From NCBI GenBank assembly GCA_030424825.1, contig JAUHWE010000008.1, positions 1 through 21,322 on the forward strand: a stretch of 21,322 nt of DNA. Reading direction: 5' to 3'. Under the pieces are notes generated by a model that had not been told where the DNA came from, did not search any database, and saw only the letters and a program-made list of their open reading frames with translations. A program made the translations under genes and the position numbers. Shown piece by piece: positions 15,701 to 21,322 of this stretch (positions are counted from its first letter, which is position 1; each line of letters opens with the position of its first letter). The DNA comes from Verrucomicrobiia bacterium (GTDB taxonomy: Bacteria; Verrucomicrobiota; Verrucomicrobiia; Opitutales; Opitutaceae).

Positions 15701-16318
15701 TCCGATCGGAGGGTTGTCGTGGCGAAGAGCGACATCAAGTCGCAGACGATCAGCCCGGTCTCTTTGATGCCTCCGGGACTGACGGCTCCCCTGCGACGGG
15801 ACGAGCTGGCGGACCTCGTCGCCTTTCTCTCGCTTCTCGGAAAAGAGGGAGAGTACAAGGTTTCCGCGAGTCGATTGGTCCGTACCTTCCAGTATTTGGA
15901 TGACAAGAACCGGAGTAGAGGCTTTGCCGACATTCTTCGCCACAAGCCGCTGGGATACGTCACTTCGGACGATCCGCGATTCGACTGGCTTCCGGTTTAC
16001 TCCCAAGTCAATGGCGCCCTACCTCTGGAGGAAGTGCCCGCCTTGAGACTGCACAGGACGAACTACCACTATTTGAGATTCCAGTTGGACGTTCGTACTG
16101 CTGGGGTGATTGGTCTCAAGCTTGACGGGCCAGAAGGAAGTTTGCTCTGGGCGGGGGACGTGAAAATTGAGCCCGAGGGAAACCGGTTTGAATTTGAAGC
16201 GAATCGCGGTGTCCAGGTCGTCACGCTAGGCATTCCTCAGAAGGGCCCTTACGCGAGTGTCGAGCTGGTGGACGTTCCTGGCTCTTCCGCTCAAGCTCAA
16301 ATTGTGAATGGAAAGTAG
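12770..16318 (+). CDS. PVC-type CxxCH heme protein: propeller, HEAT repeats, C-terminal cytochrome
   Basis: 1182 residues. The ATG overlaps the previous stop. Residues 7-33 are encoded by a REPIN-like palindrome; the actual signal peptide follows (LKGLAFSLFATLSLLSLVSPSIAQ, residues 34-57). About 70-420 is a dehydrogenase-like beta-propeller (TIGR02604-type, related to PQQ sugar dehydrogenases): DGFEISLFASDPLIDKPLAMSFDAKGRLWV, DTDGDGVADKRTVF, PAGRIYFNQSIY, GPDGALYVADWYNPIIQHGE. About 430-870 is a HEAT-repeat solenoid (SAAVRVLEEHPERI, VRLEALHVLRALGG). Heme motif CLTCHAIGG follows (C903, C906, H907), with GPDLTSLGA and the TIGR02603 tail (SLLQPQKKIKEGY ... SLMPPGLT). The C-terminal ~130 residues are a beta domain. 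It is probably a membrane-associated or periplasmic oxidoreductase. TTG at 12869 or ATG at 12791 are alternative starts. Confidence 0.92.
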   Translation: MSFIGKRMAGAGAVPQKRLEIFLRGTAPAPALRLKGLAFSLFATLSLLSLVSPSIAQRALTDIPNPDPEYQLSKLTAADGFEISLFASDPLIDKPLAMSFDAKGRLWVASTTTYPHIKPGELPSDRVYRIEDTDGDGVADKRTVFVDNLLIPTAVLATPEGVYVGNSTDLMFYEDADDDGVADNEQVLLTGFGTEDTHHIVHTLRAGPAGRIYFNQSIYIHSYIETPRGIRELKAGGVWRLRPETMELDVFSRGLWNSWGHQFDEWGQSFQSDGAGFEGMSYSYPGAIFVQAVGYDRYMKGLNPGQPKFSGLEIVAGQQFPEEWQGLLIACDFRGNRISSFQPVDSGSGFLSNQQGDLVTSTHGAFRPIDLQFGPDGALYVADWYNPIIQHGEVDFRDERRDRSRGRIWRIKAKDRPLIQQPRLADASVAELLDFLKAPESWTRTQSKLLLKHKGAKAVLPELKRWVARLDSEDPQIDRYVLEALWVSQSVGEPDLELVQRLFDSEDFHARSAAVRVLEEHPERISGVLGYLRRAVDDDHPRVRLEALHVLRALGGAEAAKLALQVYRPSMDEATDIALWNTVRVLESDWLPETVKNPMFFGRDTRKLVYAIRSLNRADALAPLVRLWKEGGIADDVAAEALTLMGELGDSKVLSDVFEASVRLSSKRAEDVPGILDALERSASERTVQPEVSTGGIESLLQSESEAIRVRAARLAGIWKASNVAPQLESIAGNEDTSEALGNAAVEGLVQMGSAQSERALAHLAGDSQPFKIRLRSVAGYARSDPKAAAPLVVSVLASAKPGDDARPLFRPYLARSNFADILASALEGSTVNTEVATEVMRLFSSVAFDIGGLEKAVQDAAGIKPVDQTMDADELAAFIEYTNEVGDPARGEEVYRRDGLLCLTCHAIGGSGGSLGPDLTSLGASAPMDYIIESLLQPQKKIKEGYHVVSVTKKDGSTLAGTLAQQDAQTVTLRDTSDRRVVVAKSDIKSQTISPVSLMPPGLTAPLRRDELADLVAFLSLLGKEGEYKVSASRLVRTFQYLDDKNRSRGFADILRHKPLGYVTSDDPRFDWLPVYSQVNGALPLEEVPALRLHRTNYHYLRFQLDVRTAGVIGLKLDGPEGSLLWAGDVKIEPEGNRFEFEANRGVQVVTLGIPQKGPYASVELVDVPGSSAQAQIVNGK
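12789..12866. repeat. REPIN-like palindrome inserted in frame in the heme-protein gene
   Basis: A 78-bp near-perfect inverted repeat. The 28-nt arms at 12788-12815 and 12840-12867 differ at a single position and are separated by 24 nt. Each arm holds its own hairpin (CGGCGC-TG-GCGCCG, 12796-12809 on the left). The right outer end is CTAC; the left is GTAT, a one-base change from GTAG that also creates an in-frame ATG at 12791. The element is exactly 26 codons long, so the gene stays open and gains residues RMAGAGAVPQKRLEIFLRG plus TAPAPALR before the signal peptide. The design matches the element at 4986-5062 (GTAG end, 28-29-nt arms, ~20-nt spacer). Confidence 0.75.
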
Positions 16319-16469
16319 GCGAGAGGTTTGTAGTGGCGCTGTCAGCAGGAAGGGCTTCAGAATAAGGTTACGATTCGGATGCTGTTTTTCAGACTCGAGG
16401 CGATCGACCACCTCTCGACATTAATACATTGAATCAATGCAAAATTTGGCGCGAACTCTGTGGTAATCA

Positions 16470-17684
16470 ATGAAACGCTCTAACATGCCCCCAAAACTCT
16501 GGATTTTAAGCGCGGCCCTATTTTCAGTAGGACTGCACGGTGGAGAAAAGGATATCTCCTTCACGACAAAACTCCTGGCGATAGACGCCAACGAGGGCTG
16601 TGCCATCGTCGATGTGAACAATGATGGACAGCTCGACGTAGTTGCCGGACGTAACTGGTATGCGGGGCCGGACTTTGTGCCTCGCGCTTTACGTCCCATC
16701 GAAGACCGAAACGGATACATTCACTCTAACGGTGACTTTCCGTACGATGTCGATGCGGATGGCTGGGTTGACATAATTGCCCAGTCTTTTTTCGAGACGG
16801 AGGTTAACTGGTTTCGCAATCCCGGTCCGGAAGCGCTAAAGCTTGGGCTCCTATGGGAAAAGCGTTTACTGGTTGATACCGAAGTGGACCGTAACGAAGC
16901 GGAGCTGATGCACGACCTTGATGGCGATGGGGTGGCCGAACTTGTGGTAAATTCCTGGAACAAGGAGACCTCACTACTCGCGTGGAAGTTCAAAACGGAA
17001 GTGCGCGAGGTCGAAGTCAAGCGCGGCAATCGAACTGTGAAGGAGATGCAGGAAGTCCCTACGATGGAGAAAATCACGATTGGATCCAGCAGGAATGGAC
17101 ACGGACTGGGAATGGGCGATTTGAATGGGGACGGTCTAGAGGATGTGCTTTTCCAAGAGGGCTGGTATGAGCGGCCCAAGTCGAATGCGATGGATCAGCC
17201 ATGGAAGTGGCATAAGGACTGGTATCTTCACGCATCCATTCCTATGGTGGTACGAGATTTAAATGGTGATGGCCGCAACGATTTCATCTATGGAATGGGG
17301 CATGATTTCGGTCTGTTCTGGCGCGAGCAGTTGAAACCCGCGGCGGACGGTACCCTGCAGTGGAAGGACCACCTGATAGACAAGAGCTTTTCTCAGCCGC
17401 ATGTGCTTCACCTGGCAGACATCGACGGGGATGGGGAGGATGAATTGATTACCGGCAAACGCGTCTTTGCCCACAACGGAAAAGATCCGGGAGGGATGGA
17501 AAAACCTGTATTGTATTACTATAATTGGGACAAAAAGCAGAAGCGATTCGATAGAAAAACGATCGTCGAAGGCTCGGCGGGTACAGGACTCCAAATCGCA
17601 ACCGGGGATTTGAATGGTGATGGTCGTCTGGATATTGCCGTAGCGGGAAAGAGCGGCACGTATGTGATCTTCAATGAAGGTTGA
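16470..17684 (+). CDS. Secreted FG-GAP/VCBS repeat protein
   Basis: 404 residues. An N-terminal signal peptide (PPKLWILSAALFSVGLHGG, cleavage probably near residue 24) precedes a full beta-propeller. At least seven calcium-loop motifs are visible: DVNNDGQLDVV, DVDADGWVDII, DLDGDGVAELV, DLNGDGLEDVL, DLNGDGRNDFI, DIDGDGEDELI and DLNGDGRLDIA. The last lies near the C-terminus, as expected when the propeller closes. Such proteins bind ligands or partner proteins outside the cytoplasm; there is no catalytic motif and no heme site, unlike the lipoprotein at 2802-4406. It starts 151 bp after the PVC heme protein on the same strand, so it may share its transcript or have its own promoter. ATG at 16485 is an alternative start with little effect on the signal peptide. 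Confidence 0.85.
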   Translation: MKRSNMPPKLWILSAALFSVGLHGGEKDISFTTKLLAIDANEGCAIVDVNNDGQLDVVAGRNWYAGPDFVPRALRPIEDRNGYIHSNGDFPYDVDADGWVDIIAQSFFETEVNWFRNPGPEALKLGLLWEKRLLVDTEVDRNEAELMHDLDGDGVAELVVNSWNKETSLLAWKFKTEVREVEVKRGNRTVKEMQEVPTMEKITIGSSRNGHGLGMGDLNGDGLEDVLFQEGWYERPKSNAMDQPWKWHKDWYLHASIPMVVRDLNGDGRNDFIYGMGHDFGLFWREQLKPAADGTLQWKDHLIDKSFSQPHVLHLADIDGDGEDELITGKRVFAHNGKDPGGMEKPVLYYYNWDKKQKRFDRKTIVEGSAGTGLQIATGDLNGDGRLDIAVAGKSGTYVIFNEG

Positions 17685-17793
17685 GTAAGTGCACACGATG
17701 TAGTGATGGCAATTTAACTAGTCTGCCAAGGTATTCATGTAGCAACAACGACGTTCCTGTTGATTAGTGTGATGGGTCGGTAGATTTACAAAA

Positions 17794-18660
17794 ATGGCTG
17801 AATTGAACTTTAAGCAGGAATTGGTGGGATGTTTCGGCTATCCGGTGGCTGAAAATCCTACGCAGGCGATGATAGAGCCGGCGTTTCGGGATATGGGATT
17901 GGATTGGCGGTACCTGACCTTAGAGGTTCGTCCTGAGGGGTTGGAAGCTGCCGTACAGGGAGCCCGTGTATTTGGATTTAAAGGATTCAATTGCACGATT
18001 CCCCACAAGGTAGAAGTGATTCAGTACCTCGATGGACTGGGTGAGTCGGCTGAGTTGATGGGAGCAGTGAATTGCGTCGTCAATCGTGAAGGAAAGCTGA
18101 TTGGCGAAAATACGGACGGCAAAGGGTTTGTCGCTTCACTCAAGGAAATCGACGATCCGGCGGGGAAGTCGATTGTGATATTTGGAGCGGGGGGAGCAGC
18201 CCGTGCGATCAGTGTTGAAATGGCGCTGGCGGGCGCGAATCGGATTTTAATTGTCAATCGGAGTGCGACGCGTGGTCAGGAATTGGTGGCATTGCTAAAT
18301 ACCGGCGTGAAAGCCCGGTGTCCCGAACTTGAATCCGTTTACGCCCCATGGGACGGTGATTTTCAGATTCCTAGCAATACGGATATCGTGATCAATGCCA
18401 CGTCGATCGGTTTGTATCCGGATGTGGATGCGCGGCTAGCTCTAGACGCCAGCACGTTGGCTTCCCACATGATTGTGGCCGATGTGATCCCCAACCCTCC
18501 CAAAACTCAGCTTGTCAAAATGGCGGCTGCCAAAGGTTGCCGTGTCATTGACGGGCTCAAGATGCTGGTAGGCCAGGGCGTCATTGGAATCGAGTACTGG
18601 ACAGGCAGGTCGCCAGATGCCTCCGTGATGCGGGCAGGGCTGGAAGCGGTGTTCGATTAG
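17794..18660 (+). CDS. aroE: Shikimate dehydrogenase-like protein (AroE family, variant substrate loop)
   Basis: 288 residues, cytoplasmic. It has the complete AroE layout: N-terminal substrate domain with GFNCTIPHK (catalytic K72), AVNC (N93), and ENTDGKGF (D108, partner of K72). The dinucleotide-binding GAGGAARA (131-138) and VNRSATR (an NADP-type loop) follow, then the C-terminal DGLKMLVGQG and YWTG. The enzyme would reduce 3-dehydroshikimate to shikimate with NADPH in aromatic amino-acid synthesis. The one odd feature is the substrate loop: where E. coli AroE has AHSKSP, with two serines that bind the shikimate carboxylate, this protein has AENPTQ (residues 19-24), giving N21 and T23. I recall similar ENPT loops in other PVC AroE homologues, so this is likely a clade trait, but a different polyol-acid substrate is possible. 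It converges with the gene at 18683 with only 22 bp between stops. Confidence 0.85.
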   Translation: MAELNFKQELVGCFGYPVAENPTQAMIEPAFRDMGLDWRYLTLEVRPEGLEAAVQGARVFGFKGFNCTIPHKVEVIQYLDGLGESAELMGAVNCVVNREGKLIGENTDGKGFVASLKEIDDPAGKSIVIFGAGGAARAISVEMALAGANRILIVNRSATRGQELVALLNTGVKARCPELESVYAPWDGDFQIPSNTDIVINATSIGLYPDVDARLALDASTLASHMIVADVIPNPPKTQLVKMAAAKGCRVIDGLKMLVGQGVIGIEYWTGRSPDASVMRAGLEAVFD

Positions 18661-18682
18661 CGCAAAGGAACGAGTAGCAACC

Positions 18683-19501
18683 TTATCTTTTCAAGAAAGG
18701 GCAGGTGTTGGCTACCGTTTGCTCGATTTGTTTATTGAGTAGGAGAAGTTCTTCTCGGGTTAAATTCCGTTTAGGCAGGGCGGGTCGAAAGTTTATCGTA
18801 TCGATTGCGATTCCTTGTTTGGTACTGATATTGGCTGATGTGATATCGTATCCTTTCTGATGCAACTGGTGCGCGATTTGATAGAGTAGACCTGGCGTGT
18901 CGGGCGCTTGGGCTTCAATAATCGCATTTTTGCTGGAAAGAGACTGATAGATTTCCACTTTCGGATGAAAAGAATGCGCGAACTGATTTTCGGTGGCTTT
19001 CGATTGGCTGCTCTGCGATCGAAATATGTCTAATATTCTAGGATACAGGTCATTGTTAGAGACGAGTGCGGCACAGAGCGCATCGGCGAAAGCCGTTTCA
19101 GAATTGGCTTGGTGACCGTATTCCTTCTCCTGTACGTAGAAGGTGTCGATCGCGATGTTGTCACTCCGGGAGATTGCTCTGGCCCCCAGTATATTGTATC
19201 CCGCTACATTGAGCGCGCCCGATAGCTTGTGGAAAAGACCTGCTCGATCCCAAGTGACAACGTTGACTTCTGATAGCCCATTTTCAATATTCGGACTCCA
19301 CTCAATAATCGGCTTAAGCGAGCCGACTGAATCCGCGTGATTGATCTCATAGAGAAGCCGATTGATCATTCGGACATGAAGGGCGATTTCCTCCTTGGAC
19401 GTATTTACGAAATAGCTTTCTGGGAGAAGATGAAAGTGAGCGTCGATCTCTTCTTCACCTACTTCAGCGATGTTGATATCCAAAAGCTTATTGCGTGTCA
19501 T
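18683..19501 (-). CDS. GlnD C-terminal fragment with tandem ACT domains (likely truncated gene)
   Basis: 272 residues. After a short helical part (EEEIDAHFHLLPESYFVNTSKEEIALHVRMINRLL) come two ACT domains: about 78-125 (SEVNVVTWDRAGLFHKLSGA, NIAIDTFYV) and about 192-240 (AIIEAQAPDTPGLLYQIAHQ, GIAIDTINF). This is the C-terminal end of a PII uridylyltransferase (GlnD), normally ~850-950 residues with nucleotidyltransferase and HD domains ahead; both are missing here. The frame continues upstream of the ATG as HWQYIYE, which fits the W-x(n)-LY-x-x-T-R helix before the ACT part of GlnD, until a TAA at 19570-19568. No ribosome site precedes the ATG. So it is either a 5'-deleted glnD or a freestanding ACT regulator born from it. 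If expressed, it could bind glutamine or another amino acid but could not uridylylate PII. The remaining 272 codons show no lesion. Confidence 0.7.
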   Translation of the reverse strand: MTRNKLLDINIAEVGEEEIDAHFHLLPESYFVNTSKEEIALHVRMINRLLYEINHADSVGSLKPIIEWSPNIENGLSEVNVVTWDRAGLFHKLSGALNVAGYNILGARAISRSDNIAIDTFYVQEKEYGHQANSETAFADALCAALVSNNDLYPRILDIFRSQSSQSKATENQFAHSFHPKVEIYQSLSSKNAIIEAQAPDTPGLLYQIAHQLHQKGYDITSANISTKQGIAIDTINFRPALPKRNLTREELLLLNKQIEQTVANTCPFLKR

Positions 19502-19792
19502 TTCGTAAATATACTGCCAGTGAGGTGTTGCCCGAAGACCCTGACGGTTTCGTGAGGGTGAAAACGCTTACGCGAGAATCGTGCCAATTTCGACGATTGC
19601 TCAAAAATTCATTGAGGAAAATTAGTGGAATATACCGTTTCGCTCTCAAAGCGAACTTGAGGAGCCATGAGGCGTCGTCGTTTAGCGCTCTCGTAGAACG
19701 GCAAACGCTGCCAGACTTCTGCCAGCCCTTAGGTCATCTGGTGTAAGCGAAACCTAGGTTTATCAGGAGTGTGGGATCCTGCCGGGCGATTT
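19502..19792. other. Gap upstream of the GlnD fragment, no clear gene
   Basis: 291 bp. The minus strand carries about 22 more codons of the GlnD-like frame up to the stop at 19568. Beyond that, no GlnD nucleotidyltransferase or HD motif is seen in any frame. Rightward, an 83-codon frame (19495-19746) is open but unlike any family I know. A perfect 12-bp palindrome AAACCTAGGTTT lies at 19750-19761. Confidence 0.4.
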
Positions 19793-20761
19793 TTACAGTC
19801 GCCTCATTTGGTCGATCGCTACCTGCAGTTTCGCTGCCTCAGCCTCAGTTTCATCGATGCTGTCAATTTTGACGACTTTGCCCCGGTCATAGCCGATATA
19901 CTCCAGCCAGCCTTTCGACCGCATTCGCCGCCGGTGATCTATTTCCGCATAGAGAGGGTCAGCTTTGGTGGTGGCCAGGATCTCTGTGAGGTCACCTACG
20001 ACTTGAACTTCACAAGCATTGAGAATCGTTGTGGCCATCAGTAGGTGCCCCAGCTCTCCGGGGTGTACCCCATCCTTGGCCAAATGGAACAGGGGATCCG
20101 TTTTTCGCCTGTGCTGATTGTACTCCAGCATAGGTGTATTGAGGTCTATCTTACGATTGACTGAAAGACTGGATAGCAAAATCCACTTCCCGTAGGTTTT
20201 GAGTACATCGTTGTATTGCGCGTAGGGGGTCTTGTAGCTGAAATCGTTGGAGTCCGGAGGTGCCAAGGATTTCTTGGCAACTGCGTCAAACAAGGGAGGT
20301 GTGAGCAGAACGACTTCAGCCTGCGCGGCCCGGATCTTGTCGACGAGTGACTCTATTCCTGATTGATAGGCTAGAAAACGGTCGGGGCTGAGAGGGTGGT
20401 AGATGCCATCGTTCATTCCGTAGCAAGCGAAGACAATATCGGGCTTTGTTTGCTCGAGGGCATTGTCCAGTCGGGAATGTATACAGGGCCGAGGGTAGGG
20501 GTGGTTCGGTTCACTCGTCCCCGCTACGGTTTCGCTTCCCAAGCCGATGCTGATGATGTCATAGTCCAAATCCGGATTCCGTTTTTGAAGAAAGTAGGAG
20601 ATGAAGCTCACGTAGGTTCCCTGTTGGGTGATGGAATCGCCTAGGATGAGAATGCGTTTGCCGTGTAGATCAAGCGGGTTCTGGGCAGCTAGCCCGCAGA
20701 ACAAAGAGCTGCCGAATAGAAGGAGGAGCAGGATTTGAGATCGACGTGTGTTTTGGGTCAT
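19793..20761 (-). CDS. Secreted SGNH/GDSL hydrolase (canonical catalytic motifs)
   Basis: 322 residues. A signal peptide (ILLLLLFGSSLFCGLAAQ, cleavage near residue 27) is followed by KRILILGDSITQQG with nucleophile S43 (block I), SIGLGSETV (block II), CYGMNDGIYHP (G115, N117, block III) and LAKDGVHPGELGHLLMA (D230 and H233, block V). All catalytic positions of an SGNH esterase/lipase are present, in contrast to the protein at 11529-12773. The likely role is extracytoplasmic removal of acyl groups from carbohydrates. The C-terminal ~70 residues are charged and helical (EIDHRRRMRSKGWLEYIGYDRG), as often seen in verrucomicrobial members. It is transcribed away from the transporter gene at 20929, with 167 bp between the two starts. 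Confidence 0.88.
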   Translation of the reverse strand: MTQNTRRSQILLLLLFGSSLFCGLAAQNPLDLHGKRILILGDSITQQGTYVSFISYFLQKRNPDLDYDIISIGLGSETVAGTSEPNHPYPRPCIHSRLDNALEQTKPDIVFACYGMNDGIYHPLSPDRFLAYQSGIESLVDKIRAAQAEVVLLTPPLFDAVAKKSLAPPDSNDFSYKTPYAQYNDVLKTYGKWILLSSLSVNRKIDLNTPMLEYNQHRRKTDPLFHLAKDGVHPGELGHLLMATTILNACEVQVVGDLTEILATTKADPLYAEIDHRRRMRSKGWLEYIGYDRGKVVKIDSIDETEAEAAKLQVAIDQMRRL

Positions 20762-20928
20762 ATTCGAAGAGGGGTAAATCCGGTTTGATCAAATTCTATC
20801 CAGGAAGTGATAGCTAGAAAATTTTGCTCTCATCCCTGGGAAAGTCTTCTTTGCCGGCGGTCTCTCCGCAAAAGAGGCAAAATATAATTTCCATTTCTAC
20901 CAGATGGCCCTTTGCTGGAGCCGACCCC

Positions 20929-21322
20929 ATGAAAGACTTTGAATCGATCTCTGGCTTGTCAGCGCCAAACAGCTTGAAAGGCTGCTTGATGGCTTTGGGG
21001 GCGTTCCTCGTGATTTTGGCGTTCCCGACTTCCAACTCGCTCGGTGTTGAAGGTCACCGATTGATTGCCTTGTCCGTAGCTTGCCTCGTCCTGTGGGTGA
21101 CTGAGGCGCTGCCAATATCGGTTACTGCGATCATTGCCGTGGCCGGTCAGGCGTTTATCGGTGTGACCACATTGAGACAAGCTTCAGTCAATTTCATCAG
21201 TCCGGTATTCTTTTTTGTCCTGGCGATGTTTTTGTTCGCAGCTAGCATTCGGCACTCGAAGCTTGACCACCGCTTCGCCTATTGGCTGCTGGAGCGATCC
21301 GGAACCAATACAAAGAATGTGG
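20929..21322 (+). CDS. SLC13/DASS-type anion:sodium symporter, N-terminal part (3' end outside window)
   Basis: 131 residues before the window ends. The ATG is preceded by GGAG at 20917-20920, 8 nt upstream, the best ribosome site in the window, which fixes the start. After a short hydrophilic N-terminus there are membrane segments LMALGAFLVILAFPTS, LIALSVACLVLWVTEALPISVTAIIAV and SPVFFFVLAMFLFAASI. The W-V-T-E-A-L-P-[IL]-[SP]-V-T signature is typical of the divalent anion:sodium symporter family (dicarboxylate, sulfate or similar anions). Substrate residues lie beyond the edge. A full-length member is ~450-600 residues. Being divergent from the SGNH hydrolase suggests shared control but does not prove it. 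Confidence 0.85.
   Translation, partial: MKDFESISGLSAPNSLKGCLMALGAFLVILAFPTSNSLGVEGHRLIALSVACLVLWVTEALPISVTAIIAVAGQAFIGVTTLRQASVNFISPVFFFVLAMFLFAASIRHSKLDHRFAYWLLERSGTNTKNV

Noticed and set aside
16320..16417. Inverted repeat CGAGAGGT ... ACCTCTCG flanking the gap after the heme protein, with a GTAG-like site inside
   Set aside because: Only 8 bp with an 82-bp spacer. The inner GTAGTGGCGCTG segment does not form a stable hairpin, so it is not counted as a REP.
19495..19746. 83-codon plus-strand frame upstream of the GlnD fragment
   Set aside because: No family resemblance and no ribosome site. Several frames are open in this short stretch, so openness means little.
19750..19761. Perfect palindrome AAACCTAGGTTT
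   Set aside because: It lies beyond the SGNH stop and upstream of a truncated gene; no second copy or promoter context supports an operator role.

Overview
The window looks like chromosomal DNA of a Verrucomicrobiota-type bacterium (PVC superphylum), most likely a free-living, probably marine, member of the Opitutae. This rests on gene families typical of planctomycetes and verrucomicrobia: a DUF1549/DUF1553 'PSD1' cytochrome, a Tat-exported DUF1501 protein, a PVC-type CxxCH heme protein with beta-propeller and HEAT repeats, FG-GAP/VCBS repeat proteins, SGNH hydrolases, and a large outer-membrane TonB-dependent receptor. Base composition is moderately GC-rich, and Shine-Dalgarno sites are mostly weak. 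The genus cannot be fixed from the sequence alone.

Layout. 1-1213 is the 3' part of a TonB-dependent receptor gene, closed by a good intrinsic terminator. 1521-4406 holds a secreted unknown protein with a DsbA-like CGNC motif and a lipoprotein that joins a CxxCH heme site to an FG-GAP propeller. 4504-5224 is a decayed stretch: an SRPBCC pseudogene, a VOC 3' fragment and, between them, a REPIN-like palindromic element. 5230-6006 is a leftward phytanoyl-CoA-dioxygenase-family gene. 6467-11195 is a leftward two-gene operon (PSD1 cytochrome, then DUF1501). 11529-17684 runs rightward: an SGNH-like protein translationally coupled to a 1182-residue PVC heme protein, then an FG-GAP protein. 17794-18660 is an aroE-like gene. 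It converges on 18683-19501, a short ORF that is only the C-terminal tandem-ACT end of a GlnD-like protein. 19793-20761 is a second, canonical SGNH hydrolase, divergent from a SLC13/DASS-type transporter gene that runs off the right end.

How the genes may work together (inference). Three exported CxxCH proteins, two FG-GAP proteins, two SGNH proteins, a DUF1501 protein, a TonB receptor, a PhyH-type oxygenase and an anion transporter fit an envelope programme for taking up and oxidising complex organic matter. No substrate is revealed by the sequence.

The most notable structure is a set of GTAG-bounded palindromes that match the REP/REPIN design. One is intergenic among pseudogenes, one solitary REP-like hairpin lies downstream of the DUF1501 gene, and one 78-bp copy sits in frame inside the first codons of the 1182-residue heme protein, just before its signal peptide. 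No RAYT transposase, CRISPR array, rRNA or tRNA was recognised.
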